DNA of 64,000 bases from a virus. The position numbers were made by a program, and so were the translations under genes. Shown here in pieces: positions 7,451-17,517 of the stretch. Below the pieces are notes generated by a model, which searched no databases, had not been told where the DNA came from, and saw nothing but the letters and a program-made list of their open reading frames with translations. The DNA lies in IMG/VR virus record IMGVR_UViG_3300007619_000129, positions 24,567 through 88,566 of that record, one strand, 5' to 3'. Each line of letters begins with the position of its first letter. Within the stretch, counting starts at the first letter, position 1.

Positions 7451-10417
7451 TTATTGAATTTCAGCTCCTTGATTATTTACAACAAAGTCTAATGAAATAA
7501 ACTCAAGAGATCTTACCGGTTTAAGTACGATTTGTCCCCTAATGACATTATTATCAACGTCAGCTTGTGTTGTTGTCTCCGTATTAATCAAAACTCTAAA
7601 TTTATCAATTCCGGCCTGTTCTTGAATTCTTCTCAAAATAGGTCTTACTTGATTTGAGAATCTTTCAAGAGTTTCTTCTCTATTTGGCTCAAATAAGAAA
7701 GTTCGCCCAACTTCTCGAACCTTTCTTCTAACGTCCAAAAGCATTCTTCTTACATTAACCTTCTCAAGACTATTAGCTTCTGATAGGAGAGTATTCTGTC
7801 CCCAAATTGTAACTCCTGGACCACCTGGAAAAGAAACTATTGGATTAATATCCGCACTTTGAAGATCGTCCAACTTATCTCTTTTCAAACTTACTGTTGC
7901 CCTTTCAACACTTGACAATACTCCACGAGAAAATCCGGCTGGAGCGAACCATGGGTGAGATAAAGCATCGTTCAGCGCCATTGCCCCAAGAGCCACAACA
8001 GATGGTGGAGCCTGTACTAATGCCCCACTGCTTGGATCGGTCATTACAACGTCTGGGAAATATGCAGCAGCAAAGCTTGAATCAAGACTTCTTGCCGAAT
8101 GTGCTGTTACAGTATTGTTGACCGAAACATCCTGTAAAGAAGAAGTAACAACCGTATTCACTGTATCTTTCTCTTCAACGTCCATTAGATACAAAGCATC
8201 AAAACGACCTTCAGCAGTTAAAATAGCTGAATCAGTTATTACATTATGTCTAATTCCCGGAATGGCCATAAGATTAATGTCAACATCAGAAGTCTCTTCA
8301 AGAACCTCAAGAGCCTTTTTATATGTTTTAACTGTTGGACCATTATTTTGTCCTCTATCTGAAAATGACATTTCTTCTATGATTGCCCTATTGGACATAT
8401 CTGATTCATTTTTGTTGAAGACATTAACTCCATCAAAACCACCCTGTAAAAATATACTAAATTTAGCAACAGTTCTAACTGCTGGAACCGACAAATCGGT
8501 TGAAACATCAAGACCCCTGGTTTTATTCGCTGCATTGGAAGAAATTCCTCCCTGTCTAACATAGGTCCATTGATCAATTGTCTTAACGTCAGCCTTAGTA
8601 TCAGAACCGGTTACAACCTGAACATTTTCAAGACTAAAAGAATTGTTATTAAAAAGATCGGAATCAAGAACAGTTCCATTTGAATCTGCTGTTCCAGCAT
8701 TATCCCCAACGTGAACATTCCTTAATGAGGTCATGAAGTTAGGAAAATATTTAGTATAACTTCTAATGGTTTCGTCAAGCTTTACACTACTATTTGGTTC
8801 AGTAAGAGATGTTTTCTGCTGAAATTGAACTCCCCAATAGAAATTTTTATTTACTACCTGTTTCGGTGAAACCCCAACAGTCAAATTCTCTCTAAGTGGG
8901 ATTGGATATTCCACTGTCTCCTTCAGTGGAGAAGCATCACCAGGAGCGGTCATTGGATCTGAACCTGATGTTACAAGATGCCTTGGCCCTCTGAACCCTA
9001 CTGGAAGTGATTCCTGATCAATATCCGCATTTACAACATCGTCCGGTAGTTTTACTCTAATTCTATTAGATTTATTTGGATAACTTCCTTCTTCTACTAG
9101 TTTTTGAGATCCTAATGCTTTATCAAAATCAAAATAGATATTTTTATCACCAATTATTTTGGCGATAAACCGATCAGATGATGGATTTAATGACAACCCT
9201 CTATATTGTTCAAGAACAACTTTTTCGTCATCATTATCACCAAAGTCTCTAACTACAACATCAAATTTTCCATATAAATCAGTATCAGATGTTGATGGAG
9301 TTACATTTTCAATAGAAACCTTCCACTTGTCGCTAGATACTGCCCCATCTGATCTGGAAACTAGTTTAAATAAATTTACAGTGGATCCACCAAACTTTTG
9401 TGAAGTAATCCAAGGAGTTTCAGCTGCTTGGAATCTATCTTCAAAATTTTCATAGTTAGGAACTGTAGTAGTTCCGGCATTTCTTCCAGCTGATCCTGTA
9501 GTCAAGAATGCAATTTGCTCTTTACTTTCGGATATTAGGTCAGAACTACCAGTTACACCAGCGATTCCTGTACCGGTTAATACCGCCTGTGAAGTGTGAA
9601 TATCATAATGGGTATATAGTAGATATCCAGCATCTTGTAATTTTAGCGGATCTTCATTCAAGATATTTGGGAAATAATTTGGTGCAGTAGTGTCAAAACT
9701 AGCTGTAATGACATTTGGATAGCTTGGATCAAGTTCTTTATGTCCATTTAGTAATAAAACAAATTCCTGCTTACCAGCACTAAGGTCTACTGTTCCTGTA
9801 ATGTGTCCTTTTCCACCACCTGCCACCGCTGCTGTAGAAGTACTTGGATCAGCTGAATCAACAAAACTTGAAGATAGCCTCAAAACTACCCCTGAAGCTG
9901 CCATTAAAACACCCCTTACAATTGGGTGTGGAGAATCAATGGCAATGCCTGCATCAGAAAAAACTGTAGAGCCAGCTGATTCCGACATATATGCACCAAG
10001 AAAATATGTTCGCCCAAGTGGACCATTTTCCACAGCATCTGTATTAGAACCAAAATTTCCAGAATCGTTTGGTTGCTCTTCCCCAACAACAAACCCAGCA
10101 CTTTCTACGCTTCCAATATTGTTGCCTGTTGTTAGTCTTTTTTCTCCCTTTCCAGCACCAAGAACTCGAAGATACGTTCCAGCAGTTGCGTTGCGTAACC
10201 ACTCAAACATTGCCAACATTCCGTCTTTAGCGTCTGTATCTCCAAATACTGAAACAAGATCCTGCACTGAACCAACAGTTACAGGAACAAATGCTGGACC
10301 CTGATTAGCAGTACCAATTACGCCCGCTGGGACCCCAACCGGATCTACATTAGATGGACCGCTCTGATCAATCTCTCTTACGCTTACCCCAGCACTTTGC
10401 AATTTTAATTCGACCAT
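7451..10417 (-). CDS. Tail sheath protein, second copy (T4 gp18-like)
   Basis: 988 residues, much longer than the roughly 660 of T4 gp18. The N-terminus has GVSVREIDQSG and VIGTANQGPAFVPV, the usual sheath start. The C-terminal sheath core has HPWFAPAGFSRG, VNVRRMLLDVRRKVREVGRT and the final strand ISLDFVVNNQGAEIQ. The middle third is a long beta-rich, Ser/Asp-rich insertion that probably faces outward. AGGAG precedes the ATG, and a TATTTAT box lies 18 bases upstream. It sits 40 bases after a homologous sheath gene of similar size. Both look intact, so the tail may contain two sheath proteins. Confidence 0.9.
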   Translation of the reverse strand: MVELKLQSAGVSVREIDQSGPSNVDPVGVPAGVIGTANQGPAFVPVTVGSVQDLVSVFGDTDAKDGMLAMFEWLRNATAGTYLRVLGAGKGEKRLTTGNNIGSVESAGFVVGEEQPNDSGNFGSNTDAVENGPLGRTYFLGAYMSESAGSTVFSDAGIAIDSPHPIVRGVLMAASGVVLRLSSSFVDSADPSTSTAAVAGGGKGHITGTVDLSAGKQEFVLLLNGHKELDPSYPNVITASFDTTAPNYFPNILNEDPLKLQDAGYLLYTHYDIHTSQAVLTGTGIAGVTGSSDLISESKEQIAFLTTGSAGRNAGTTTVPNYENFEDRFQAAETPWITSQKFGGSTVNLFKLVSRSDGAVSSDKWKVSIENVTPSTSDTDLYGKFDVVVRDFGDNDDEKVVLEQYRGLSLNPSSDRFIAKIIGDKNIYFDFDKALGSQKLVEEGSYPNKSNRIRVKLPDDVVNADIDQESLPVGFRGPRHLVTSGSDPMTAPGDASPLKETVEYPIPLRENLTVGVSPKQVVNKNFYWGVQFQQKTSLTEPNSSVKLDETIRSYTKYFPNFMTSLRNVHVGDNAGTADSNGTVLDSDLFNNNSFSLENVQVVTGSDTKADVKTIDQWTYVRQGGISSNAANKTRGLDVSTDLSVPAVRTVAKFSIFLQGGFDGVNVFNKNESDMSNRAIIEEMSFSDRGQNNGPTVKTYKKALEVLEETSDVDINLMAIPGIRHNVITDSAILTAEGRFDALYLMDVEEKDTVNTVVTSSLQDVSVNNTVTAHSARSLDSSFAAAYFPDVVMTDPSSGALVQAPPSVVALGAMALNDALSHPWFAPAGFSRGVLSSVERATVSLKRDKLDDLQSADINPIVSFPGGPGVTIWGQNTLLSEANSLEKVNVRRMLLDVRRKVREVGRTFLFEPNREETLERFSNQVRPILRRIQEQAGIDKFRVLINTETTTQADVDNNVIRGQIVLKPVRSLEFISLDFVVNNQGAEIQ

Positions 10418-10457
10418 TCTTGTCTCCTATTACTCATAAATATAACAATCTCTAAAT

Positions 10458-13400
10458 TTACTCATTAAAAGTTACTCCGCTATCATCAATAACGAAATCA
10501 ATTGAAATCTTTTCAGCTGTTCTTGTTGGAATTAGTTCAATTATTCCATTCATTTTATTAGCTTCTTCATCTTCTGCTGAATTATTTGAATCATTAGCAA
10601 TGATATTAAATCCTTCAATTCCAGCCTGAAGTTGTACAAGAGACAATATCGGAGTAACAATAGAAACAAACCGATCTCTTTGTTCAGAAATTGGTTGTTC
10701 AAACACAAGTCTTCTTGCAGCATCACTAACGGTTCTTTTCACAGCAATTAGTAATCTTCTTACATTAACTCTGTCAAGTGCCGAAGCTGCTTGTTGTAAT
10801 GTTCTTTGTCCAAAAATAACCTTTATCTGTGGTGGAAAATTAGCAATTGGATTAATCCGAGCATCATGTAAGGTTGCACGATCATCCTTTTTCAATCTAA
10901 CATCAATACTTTCCACGAAATCAAGAGAACCACGATTAAATCCTGCTGGAGCAAACCATGGGAATCCTACCTTATCATTGAAGGCAATAGCTCCCATAAC
11001 CCCAACAGAAGGTGGAACTTTTACTGTTCTATTATTTACTGAATCCGTGATTATTAGATCAGGAAAATAAGCAGCAGAATAATTGTTGTTTATTGCCCTT
11101 GAGTCAAATTGTTCTGCTGTTTTCTCCACATCTGGCTTATCACTACTAATGTCATAAAGCCTTGTAGTAGAATCGTCATAACCAGCAATATCCATAACAT
11201 AAAATGCTAATCCATAATCCTTTGTAAGGTCTGCTACATAATCAGTAATAAAGCTATCTCTAATTCCAGGAATTGCTAATAATTGTACTCCAGGACCATT
11301 TCTCAAGTTAGCTGGACTTGTAAATGGATCTGTCATTATTTTAGCAGCTGTTCTATAAGCTACAACAGAGTTGTTATTTTTACCGGTTCCGGCTGGATTA
11401 TTAGACAATCCAGGCGCAGTAAATGCGCTAGCAGCTGAACCACCAGTGTCACTTGAAGACCCTTTGTCATTCATTCTTGCCGAATTCTTATCAAGAACAT
11501 TAAGTCCATCCCATCCACCATACATCATATTGGTAAATTTATTATATGTAGTAAACTTATTGAATTTAGCTGAACCAGTTTCAGCCACTAATGTACCTAA
11601 CGTTATTCTATTAGTAAGAACTCCGTCCGAAACAGAGCCAGAGAAATTTGGATTTCCATTTCTAATATAAGCCGCCTCTTTCATATGTGCCTGAGCGGTT
11701 CCAGTAATCTCAGAAACAGCAGCATTAGAAAATGCAACCCTTGCTAAGGTAAATTTATTTTCATTGAATGAATCGACTGTTGAGCCCGTGACAAGTACGT
11801 CTAACTTCTCAATACCAGCCAATTTAGCTAGTGAAGCAACTAATTTGTTTTGTTTCTTTGTTATATTTGGATTAAGTGGAGTAGTATTTCTTTCAAATTT
11901 AACTCCCCAATATAATCTACCATCAACCTCTTCTGATGAACCAGGATTACCAGCAAATCCACTAGTTGAAACTGAACCTCTTGTAACTTTAAATCTAAAT
12001 GGTACTGGTGGAACAATTGAGCTTGTAAGCCCAAGTCCGCTTGATCCTACAATTCCAAGCCTTGAATCGCTTGAAGCCAAACTTCCAGTGTCAACATTAT
12101 CTGGATTAGTTTTTAGAACACTAAGTCCCCTGAAACCAAATGGTAAAGCTCTCGCTGGAACTTCCCTTCTTTCTACGGCTTCGTTCATTACAACTCGTAC
12201 GATTCTTGATTTATTGGAGTATTTTCCTGTAATTTCAACCCGTCTATCATCTTCATCTTCAGCATCCCAAATATATTGAGCTTTTATGTCTCCAATTTTA
12301 GCAGCAACATAATCTTCTGATAATGGGTTTAAATTACATCCTGTATATCTTTCAATAATTTCTGGAACTTGATCAGTATCGTCAAATCTACGAATAAGAA
12401 CAGAAAAAGTTCCATATTCATTATTAGTTTCGTTTGACATTCTTACATCAGCAATTGAAACCTTCCACTTTTCATTGGTTTCTTCACCATCATCGAGAGC
12501 TTCGATGTAAAACAAATCAAATTCGGTATCACCAAAAGGTTGTGAAATAAAGTTTGTAGTTCTTGATGATCTGTATCTGGTATCAAAATGTCCATAAGCG
12601 TCTCTATATGGCATTGTGGTATTACCAGAAGAATCAGAAGTGGCAGTAGAACCCGAAACTACCGCTACAGAAATTCCGTTTGTATCTACAGTAGCAATTT
12701 GGTTATCTACAGCAAAATCAGCATATAGTAAATGCTCTTTTGATGGAAAATTTTCTGGATTAGTATTAAGAATCTTTGAAATATAATTTGAACTATCAGG
12801 ATCAAGGGATGCAGTTAAAACTGTTTGTTTAGCTGAAGACGAAACAATTAACTTAAATTCATTGTTTGACAATGAAGCTACATCATCAACATTTGATCCC
12901 AAGTTAGTTGGAGTGGCTTCATCTCCATTTAATATCATTAGTCTTGTACCACTAGCAGTAAGAACTACTGCCCTTACAAGATTAACGAAATCCGAAGCTG
13001 AAGTGGCTACAAAACTATCATTATCAGTAAATAAGGGCATTCCAATTGCTTCATTTGTTGCCAAATCATGTCGAGCAACAATAAATTGGGTCGCACCCTG
13101 ATGTCTTGGGTCTTGAGTATCAACAGTAGTTCCAGTAACTACAAAACCAGCATTTTTTACTTGTCCAGTTAGTCTAGTGTTGTTAATATCAGTAACAGTA
13201 TCGTTTGCACCACCGCCCAATACTCTCATATATGTTACAGCGCTTTGGTGCTTAAGATATTCGTTTACAGCATATGGTCCTGCTTTTTTTGGATCAAGAC
13301 CACCAAAAATTTGTTCAAAATCATTAGAAGAACCAACAATCATCGGAACAAAAGCTGGGCCTTGCTTAGCAGTGCCAATAATTCCGGCTGGGGTGCCTAT

Positions 13401-13475
13401 GGGACCTGGAGTTGGTTGTACCAATACAATTTCTCGGTCTCGATATCCTGGCGCTCTAAAAGTTTGTTCAGCCAT
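10458..13475 (-). CDS. Tail sheath protein, first copy (T4 gp18-like)
   Basis: 1005 residues. It shares the sheath framework with its neighbour: GTPAGIIGTAKQGPAFVPMI at the N-terminus, FPWFAPAGFNRGSLDFVESI, VNVRRLLIAVKRTVSDAARR, and the terminal strand ISIDFVIDDSGVTFNE. The two differ strongly in the central insertion, while the ends that make inter-subunit contacts are conserved. AAGGAG precedes the ATG. It follows the gp15-like gene, as expected for contractile-tail assembly. Which copy forms the bulk of the sheath cannot be told from sequence. Confidence 0.9.
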   Translation of the reverse strand: MAEQTFRAPGYRDREIVLVQPTPGPIGTPAGIIGTAKQGPAFVPMIVGSSNDFEQIFGGLDPKKAGPYAVNEYLKHQSAVTYMRVLGGGANDTVTDINNTRLTGQVKNAGFVVTGTTVDTQDPRHQGATQFIVARHDLATNEAIGMPLFTDNDSFVATSASDFVNLVRAVVLTASGTRLMILNGDEATPTNLGSNVDDVASLSNNEFKLIVSSSAKQTVLTASLDPDSSNYISKILNTNPENFPSKEHLLYADFAVDNQIATVDTNGISVAVVSGSTATSDSSGNTTMPYRDAYGHFDTRYRSSRTTNFISQPFGDTEFDLFYIEALDDGEETNEKWKVSIADVRMSNETNNEYGTFSVLIRRFDDTDQVPEIIERYTGCNLNPLSEDYVAAKIGDIKAQYIWDAEDEDDRRVEITGKYSNKSRIVRVVMNEAVERREVPARALPFGFRGLSVLKTNPDNVDTGSLASSDSRLGIVGSSGLGLTSSIVPPVPFRFKVTRGSVSTSGFAGNPGSSEEVDGRLYWGVKFERNTTPLNPNITKKQNKLVASLAKLAGIEKLDVLVTGSTVDSFNENKFTLARVAFSNAAVSEITGTAQAHMKEAAYIRNGNPNFSGSVSDGVLTNRITLGTLVAETGSAKFNKFTTYNKFTNMMYGGWDGLNVLDKNSARMNDKGSSSDTGGSAASAFTAPGLSNNPAGTGKNNNSVVAYRTAAKIMTDPFTSPANLRNGPGVQLLAIPGIRDSFITDYVADLTKDYGLAFYVMDIAGYDDSTTRLYDISSDKPDVEKTAEQFDSRAINNNYSAAYFPDLIITDSVNNRTVKVPPSVGVMGAIAFNDKVGFPWFAPAGFNRGSLDFVESIDVRLKKDDRATLHDARINPIANFPPQIKVIFGQRTLQQAASALDRVNVRRLLIAVKRTVSDAARRLVFEQPISEQRDRFVSIVTPILSLVQLQAGIEGFNIIANDSNNSAEDEEANKMNGIIELIPTRTAEKISIDFVIDDSGVTFNE

Positions 13476-13551
13476 TAATAATTTCTCCTTGAATTACAAA
13501 AAAGTACAGTATTCTTGTAGATAACTATGATGTCCAAATGATAAAAGCACT

Positions 13552-14781
13552 TCATCTTTTAAGTACCTGAGCAATATCGTCTATGTGGTCTGCGCCTATT
13601 ATTGTTTCTCCATTTCTTGGATTTTTAGACACCACCTTAACAAATTTAGTGGTTTGTTTTCCAGATATTCTATCTTTTACTATGACAGATTTAAAAGTGT
13701 CTTTATTGCGCCCCGTTTTAGCATTGCCCTGTACGTCTAAAGGGACTACGTCACTCAAAACAAATTTGTTGTGATCGCCACTTGGGTTTCTACTATTTGT
13801 TTCTGATGTTATTATGTCTGAATTTGACTCATAAATTCCAAATGATATTTGTGGAGCAGACACATATCTTCTTATCGCAATTGGATCAGCATCATTTCTT
13901 TGAGCATGAGAATATGCTGGAACCCTTACTTTAAAAACATATTTTAATACCCTTTCCTCATCTGCAAAATCGTCTGAATTATCATCACCACTAATGCTAT
14001 CATCAAAATAAGCCACAAACCAATATCCCTTATCCGTTTCAAGCTGAAATGTGTTTAATTGTTCGTCATAATTTGCAAAAATTCTTTCTATCATTTGATT
14101 TAAATGCTCTCTATATTGAGACCATAAAGTTACTTCATATTCACATACAAAAAAAGTAGGAAATGGAATGGTTATTATTTCAAATATATTATTTCCCAAA
14201 TTATTATTTGATAATAATTCCTCCCCAAGTCCAGGAGCATTTCTTCTTCTAGAGGCTACTCTTCCTGGCAAATTTCCTGTTTCATTAGTAGAACTTTCAA
14301 AATTATTATCACTATCAACATTGTCCTGATTTTGTATGGACAATTTATTAACAAGAGACTGATATTGTCTATCGCTTGAAGATAATCTCTTTTTTATTAC
14401 AATATCTCCAACATCAGTACCCATCCCCATACCATTATTTTCAGGTCCTACCGGAGTTTTTTGACTAATTCCAGTTCCTACTATTGATATAATTGGCAAT
14501 ATAAGTTGTCCATTCTCATCTCTAATTGGGTTTTTTCTCATCCGTGTAGCAAATCTCTCTCCAGAGGCAAAAACTACTGGTACCTTTCCAGATGCTCCAG
14601 AATTCTTTATTGGTGTTACGTGGATAGGAACAACTTCATCAAACAATTTAAATAATGCTATATCAACATCCTCTATTCCAACTGGTGCCACACTAAAATC
14701 TGTTGGAATATTAAGTCCCTCATAACCAGATAAAATTCTATTACTAAGAGGTTCTCTACCTGCTCTTCTCTGTCTCGCCAT
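13552..14781 (-). CDS. gp15-like tail sheath stabilizer/terminator (tentative)
   Basis: 409 residues. The N-terminal third contains DVDIALFKLFDEVVPIHVTP and KVPVVFASGERFATRMRK, then LPIISIVGTG. A conserved run of this type (VPV.FA..ERF, then LP.ISI) is typical of the gp15 family, which caps the tail and joins it to the neck. The middle is Asn/Ser-rich (residues about 150-200) and longer than in T4. A second domain follows with FFVCEYEVTLWSQYREHLNQ. It lies between the neck genes and sheath. No clear ribosome binding site precedes the ATG. Confidence 0.7.
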   Translation of the reverse strand: MARQRRAGREPLSNRILSGYEGLNIPTDFSVAPVGIEDVDIALFKLFDEVVPIHVTPIKNSGASGKVPVVFASGERFATRMRKNPIRDENGQLILPIISIVGTGISQKTPVGPENNGMGMGTDVGDIVIKKRLSSSDRQYQSLVNKLSIQNQDNVDSDNNFESSTNETGNLPGRVASRRRNAPGLGEELLSNNNLGNNIFEIITIPFPTFFVCEYEVTLWSQYREHLNQMIERIFANYDEQLNTFQLETDKGYWFVAYFDDSISGDDNSDDFADEERVLKYVFKVRVPAYSHAQRNDADPIAIRRYVSAPQISFGIYESNSDIITSETNSRNPSGDHNKFVLSDVVPLDVQGNAKTGRNKDTFKSVIVKDRISGKQTTKFVKVVSKNPRNGETIIGADHIDDIAQVLKR

Positions 14782-14829
14782 ATTTATAATTATTGTTGTG
14801 TTTTGATAAGAATCAAAAATACATATTAA

Positions 14830-15174
14830 ATGATGTCTTTATTGAAGGATTTCTTCGTCAGATTCCTTCTAAAGGTGTTTTTTAAAAATGAAAATAATGT
14901 TTTAATGGTAAAAATGATTAATTCAAGAAATTTTTTACCACTAAGAGTAATATTCAAAAGTCCAAAGAATGACAATATGTGGCAAATGCAAATATTTGAT
15001 ATTAATATGGAACCAAAATTAGACTATCAATATAATACGCTCTTGGAATGCATTCTTTGCCAATTAGAAATGAACTTTAAAATAAAAGAAATCCACACAA
15101 AATCACAAGCTCACACAAGCCACTCTCAGAAGATTTTATTTCAGAACATACTAAGACTAATCAATTATTTTTAA
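14830..15174 (+). CDS. Possible plus-strand gene in the tail cluster, unknown
   Basis: An open frame of 114 codons fills a gap of about 400 bases that has no minus-strand gene. The translated product reads like a protein (NFLPLRVIFKSPKNDNMWQM, and LECILCQLEMNFKIKEI), unlike the Ser/Phe/Leu-rich products of antisense frames elsewhere. Internal ATGs at 14905 and 14914 are alternative starts. No ribosome binding site is seen. It would be convergent with the 108-residue gene ending at 15181 and divergent from the gp15-like gene. If real it is the only plus-strand gene of the window. Confidence 0.45.
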   Translation: MMSLLKDFFVRFLLKVFFKNENNVLMVKMINSRNFLPLRVIFKSPKNDNMWQMQIFDINMEPKLDYQYNTLLECILCQLEMNFKIKEIHTKSQAHTSHSQKILFQNILRLINYF

Positions 15175-15180
15175 ATGGAT

Positions 15181-15507
15181 TTAGGCTACCCTTTTAGCTC
15201 CAGGGGCTACTGGCAATTCGTGCTTTGGTCCACCCTTCATTTTTTCATCCATTACTACCAATTCATCAACGATCTGATTCCACAATTTCTCTTGTTTCAA
15301 AATCCATTGCAAATTTTCAGTAGCTTTCTTTTTAATCATAGGGTTTTTAGATCTTTGAGCTAAATAAGACATAATATTACTAACTTTTGACATTCCATCA
15401 AATACATTTTTCATAGCATTATTTAATGGCTTTTCATATCCTCTTAATTCAGGAGTTTCTAACTCTTCAATCAAAAATACTTCTCGTAAACTTCTTTTTT
15501 TACCCAT
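15181..15507 (-). CDS. Small neck-region protein, unknown
   Basis: 108 residues from the ATG at 15507, four bases after the stop of the gp14-like gene; a longer start would overlap that gene. It is helical and basic (MGKKRSLREVFLIEELETPE, then MKNVFDGMSKVSNIMSYLAQ), ending PVAPGAKRVA. It sits at the downstream end of the neck genes. A tail-completion or connector role is possible from position; no motif was recognised. Confidence 0.7.
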   Translation of the reverse strand: MGKKRSLREVFLIEELETPELRGYEKPLNNAMKNVFDGMSKVSNIMSYLAQRSKNPMIKKKATENLQWILKQEKLWNQIVDELVVMDEKMKGGPKHELPVAPGAKRVA

Positions 15508-15511
15508 AATA

Positions 15512-16195
15512 TTATATATCTCCATCTCCATAAAAAGACGATCTTTTCGAATTGGCATTAGTTACACTTTTTGCCCTAGTTGAAACTTCGTCCGGTTTCT
15601 TTATTGTTTTGTCAATAACTCCTTGTTTCTCTAGATCCCGACTATCTCCAGTAGGCCCAAGTCGATTATCAGCAAAACCCCTCTGTTGTACAAAGTCTTT
15701 TTGAACTGCATCATCATCTGAATATTTCTCATCAGTAGGTCCAAATATTTTGCTCTCAAATTGACTTTTTCTTGCCTGAACACCCTTAATCATTAATCCC
15801 ATTTTATATTCAACTTGCCCATGAACAACGGTTTCTGGAACAACAGATGTAACTTCAAAAAATTTAGGTCCAAAACTAAAAAAATCACCCTCTTCTAATT
15901 TTATTTCTTTATCAATCATATCCCTTGACTGAACATAGCAAGTTATTTTGCTTTTATATTCAATTCCAAACCTGTTTGTTGAAGTTTCTGGACTTTCCCA
16001 CTTAACAAAACACTCTATTTCCAAAGGATCATCAAAAATCTTTTCTGGACTTTCTTCATAAATTTCATGGACTTTTGTTTTTGTTACTGATATCGGGTAA
16101 TAATAAATTTTCTGTCCAGCTACATCCTTAATTAGCTCTTTTACAGTATCATTAAAAAAATCAATACCTCGTGGTGTAAGAAATAATCGTGCCAT
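15512..16195 (-). CDS. Neck protein, gp14-like
   Basis: 227 residues. The N-terminal half, with GQKIYYYPISVTKTKVHEIY, ECFVKWESPE and EGDFFSFGPKFFEVTSVVPE, matches the arrangement of T4 gp14-type neck proteins: a tyrosine-rich strand, an acidic strand naming position and a GD-F-F surface loop. The C-terminal 70 residues are charged and probably flexible. The gene starts ten bases after the gp13-like gene, mirroring the T4 order 13-14-15. The match is by pattern and gene order, not by search. Confidence 0.7.
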   Translation of the reverse strand: MARLFLTPRGIDFFNDTVKELIKDVAGQKIYYYPISVTKTKVHEIYEESPEKIFDDPLEIECFVKWESPETSTNRFGIEYKSKITCYVQSRDMIDKEIKLEEGDFFSFGPKFFEVTSVVPETVVHGQVEYKMGLMIKGVQARKSQFESKIFGPTDEKYSDDDAVQKDFVQQRGFADNRLGPTGDSRDLEKQGVIDKTIKKPDEVSTRAKSVTNANSKRSSFYGDGDI

Positions 16196-16204
16196 TTATT
16201 ATAA

Positions 16205-17374
16205 TTAGCCAGGCTTAATAAAATAACCATTAGGCATTGGCAGCAACCTAAGTTGTTTTAGCAAGTTTTCAGCTTTTGTGGCTTGTATTTCCACAATTGA
16301 CTGATCTGTCAATTGATCAAGGGTTTCTCTTAGAGTTGTTATTAATTTGTCTTTGTCGTCCCTTCCACTTGATAAAAGATCTCCATAATTTAAAGTAACT
16401 TCTCCACCCGGAATTGGAATTGTATTAAATTTTCCACGAATATAACCTAAAGTTTCCATACATAACGATAAAGTATATTTTCTTATCCAATTTCTTCCCA
16501 TAGAAGTAATTTCAGTATATGTCAAATTACCAAATGGTACGTCAGAAATATTAGAAATGCCATCAATCGTATCGTCCGTATAAGAAGGGTTGAAAGGATC
16601 TGGGGGAAGCATTACACGAATCCATAATTTTTTTGTTTGTCCCTCAATAAATGTTGGCATTGGATATATTCTTATGCTTGATCCTCGTATATCATAAGAA
16701 TAATTTGATCTCCTAACCCTTTGAGACAATTGCATTTGTCCAGCCCTCAATAAATCTTCAAAAACAGGGAGAACATAAAAAATTGTCTCAGGAGTAAAGC
16801 TTTCAAAGCTAAACTCATTATTTAGATAATTAATAGCTGAAGTTGAATCAAAAAATCTATAAGCAGCAAGAGGAGAAAAATGAAAAACTTCCATAATTCT
16901 CATTTTTCCAAAAGAACCCGTGGTTTGTGTCTGAAATAGTGCCGTTCCATCACCATTCTTCAGATCCGTTAAAAGATTATAGTCTTGTTGCCTTGAAACT
17001 AAATCAATAGAACCAGAAACATGTTGTTTATAACCACTATATCCAGCTTCCATTGCATATGGTTCAGCTTGACGAATTAAATGATCAACACTTTCTCTAG
17101 GATATTGGTTTTGTACATTACTTCCTGTTGGTTGCCCTTTTAATAAATGAATTTGAGACTTAAATTGATATTCATTTACCAATTCGCTATATTGTAATGT
17201 AGCTTCCTCAAATGCTGCCCATATAGTCCTTTTAGGTAATGCAACAGATACAACATCATCTCCTAGCATCCGCCTAACAAACAAAACCATATTGTCAGCT
17301 TCAGTCTGAAACGCTGTATCTGCATCAAATATACCAAATGGTGTGGGTGTAACCGTATTCGCAAATGTAACCAT
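16205..17374 (-). CDS. Neck protein, gp13-like
   Basis: 389 residues. The N-terminus has EADNMVLFVRRMLGDDVVSV followed by FEEATLQYSELVNEYQFKSQ, and the C-terminal half has GRNWIRKYTLSLCMETLGYI and RGKFNTIPIPGGEVTLNYGD. These two blocks are what I would expect of T4 gp13-type head-completion proteins in large myoviruses. It seals the portal after DNA packaging and offers a platform for the tail. It is followed directly by the gp14-like gene. No ribosome binding site is obvious before the ATG. Confidence 0.75.
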   Translation of the reverse strand: MVTFANTVTPTPFGIFDADTAFQTEADNMVLFVRRMLGDDVVSVALPKRTIWAAFEEATLQYSELVNEYQFKSQIHLLKGQPTGSNVQNQYPRESVDHLIRQAEPYAMEAGYSGYKQHVSGSIDLVSRQQDYNLLTDLKNGDGTALFQTQTTGSFGKMRIMEVFHFSPLAAYRFFDSTSAINYLNNEFSFESFTPETIFYVLPVFEDLLRAGQMQLSQRVRRSNYSYDIRGSSIRIYPMPTFIEGQTKKLWIRVMLPPDPFNPSYTDDTIDGISNISDVPFGNLTYTEITSMGRNWIRKYTLSLCMETLGYIRGKFNTIPIPGGEVTLNYGDLLSSGRDDKDKLITTLRETLDQLTDQSIVEIQATKAENLLKQLRLLPMPNGYFIKPG

Positions 17375-17385
17375 TATGAATATAA

Positions 17386-17517
17386 TTACATGAGATAAAC
17401 TGTCTTTTTTATATTATTTATTTGATTTTTAAAAAAACGACGAGATTTACGGTTTTTGTCTTTTTTCGTATGAAACTCTAAAATCTCTTGTGAAGGTTTC
17501 TCATATAGAATGATATC
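17386..17517 (-). other. Uninitiated basic reading frame after the 335-residue gene
   Basis: The 141-base gap between two genes holds an open frame of 43 codons that lacks ATG, GTG or TTG. Its product is protein-like and very basic (LYEKPSQEILEFHTKKDK, then RKSRRFFKNQINNIKKTV). It is in the +1 frame relative to the preceding gene and overlaps that gene's stop. It could be a frameshift extension of that gene, a remnant, or a peptide with a rare start. The frame is visible; expression is unproved. Confidence 0.35.

Noticed and set aside
9801-10304. A 167-codon plus-strand open frame
   Set aside because: It is antisense to a well-supported tail sheath gene, with Pro/Thr/Ser-rich composition and no ribosome binding site.
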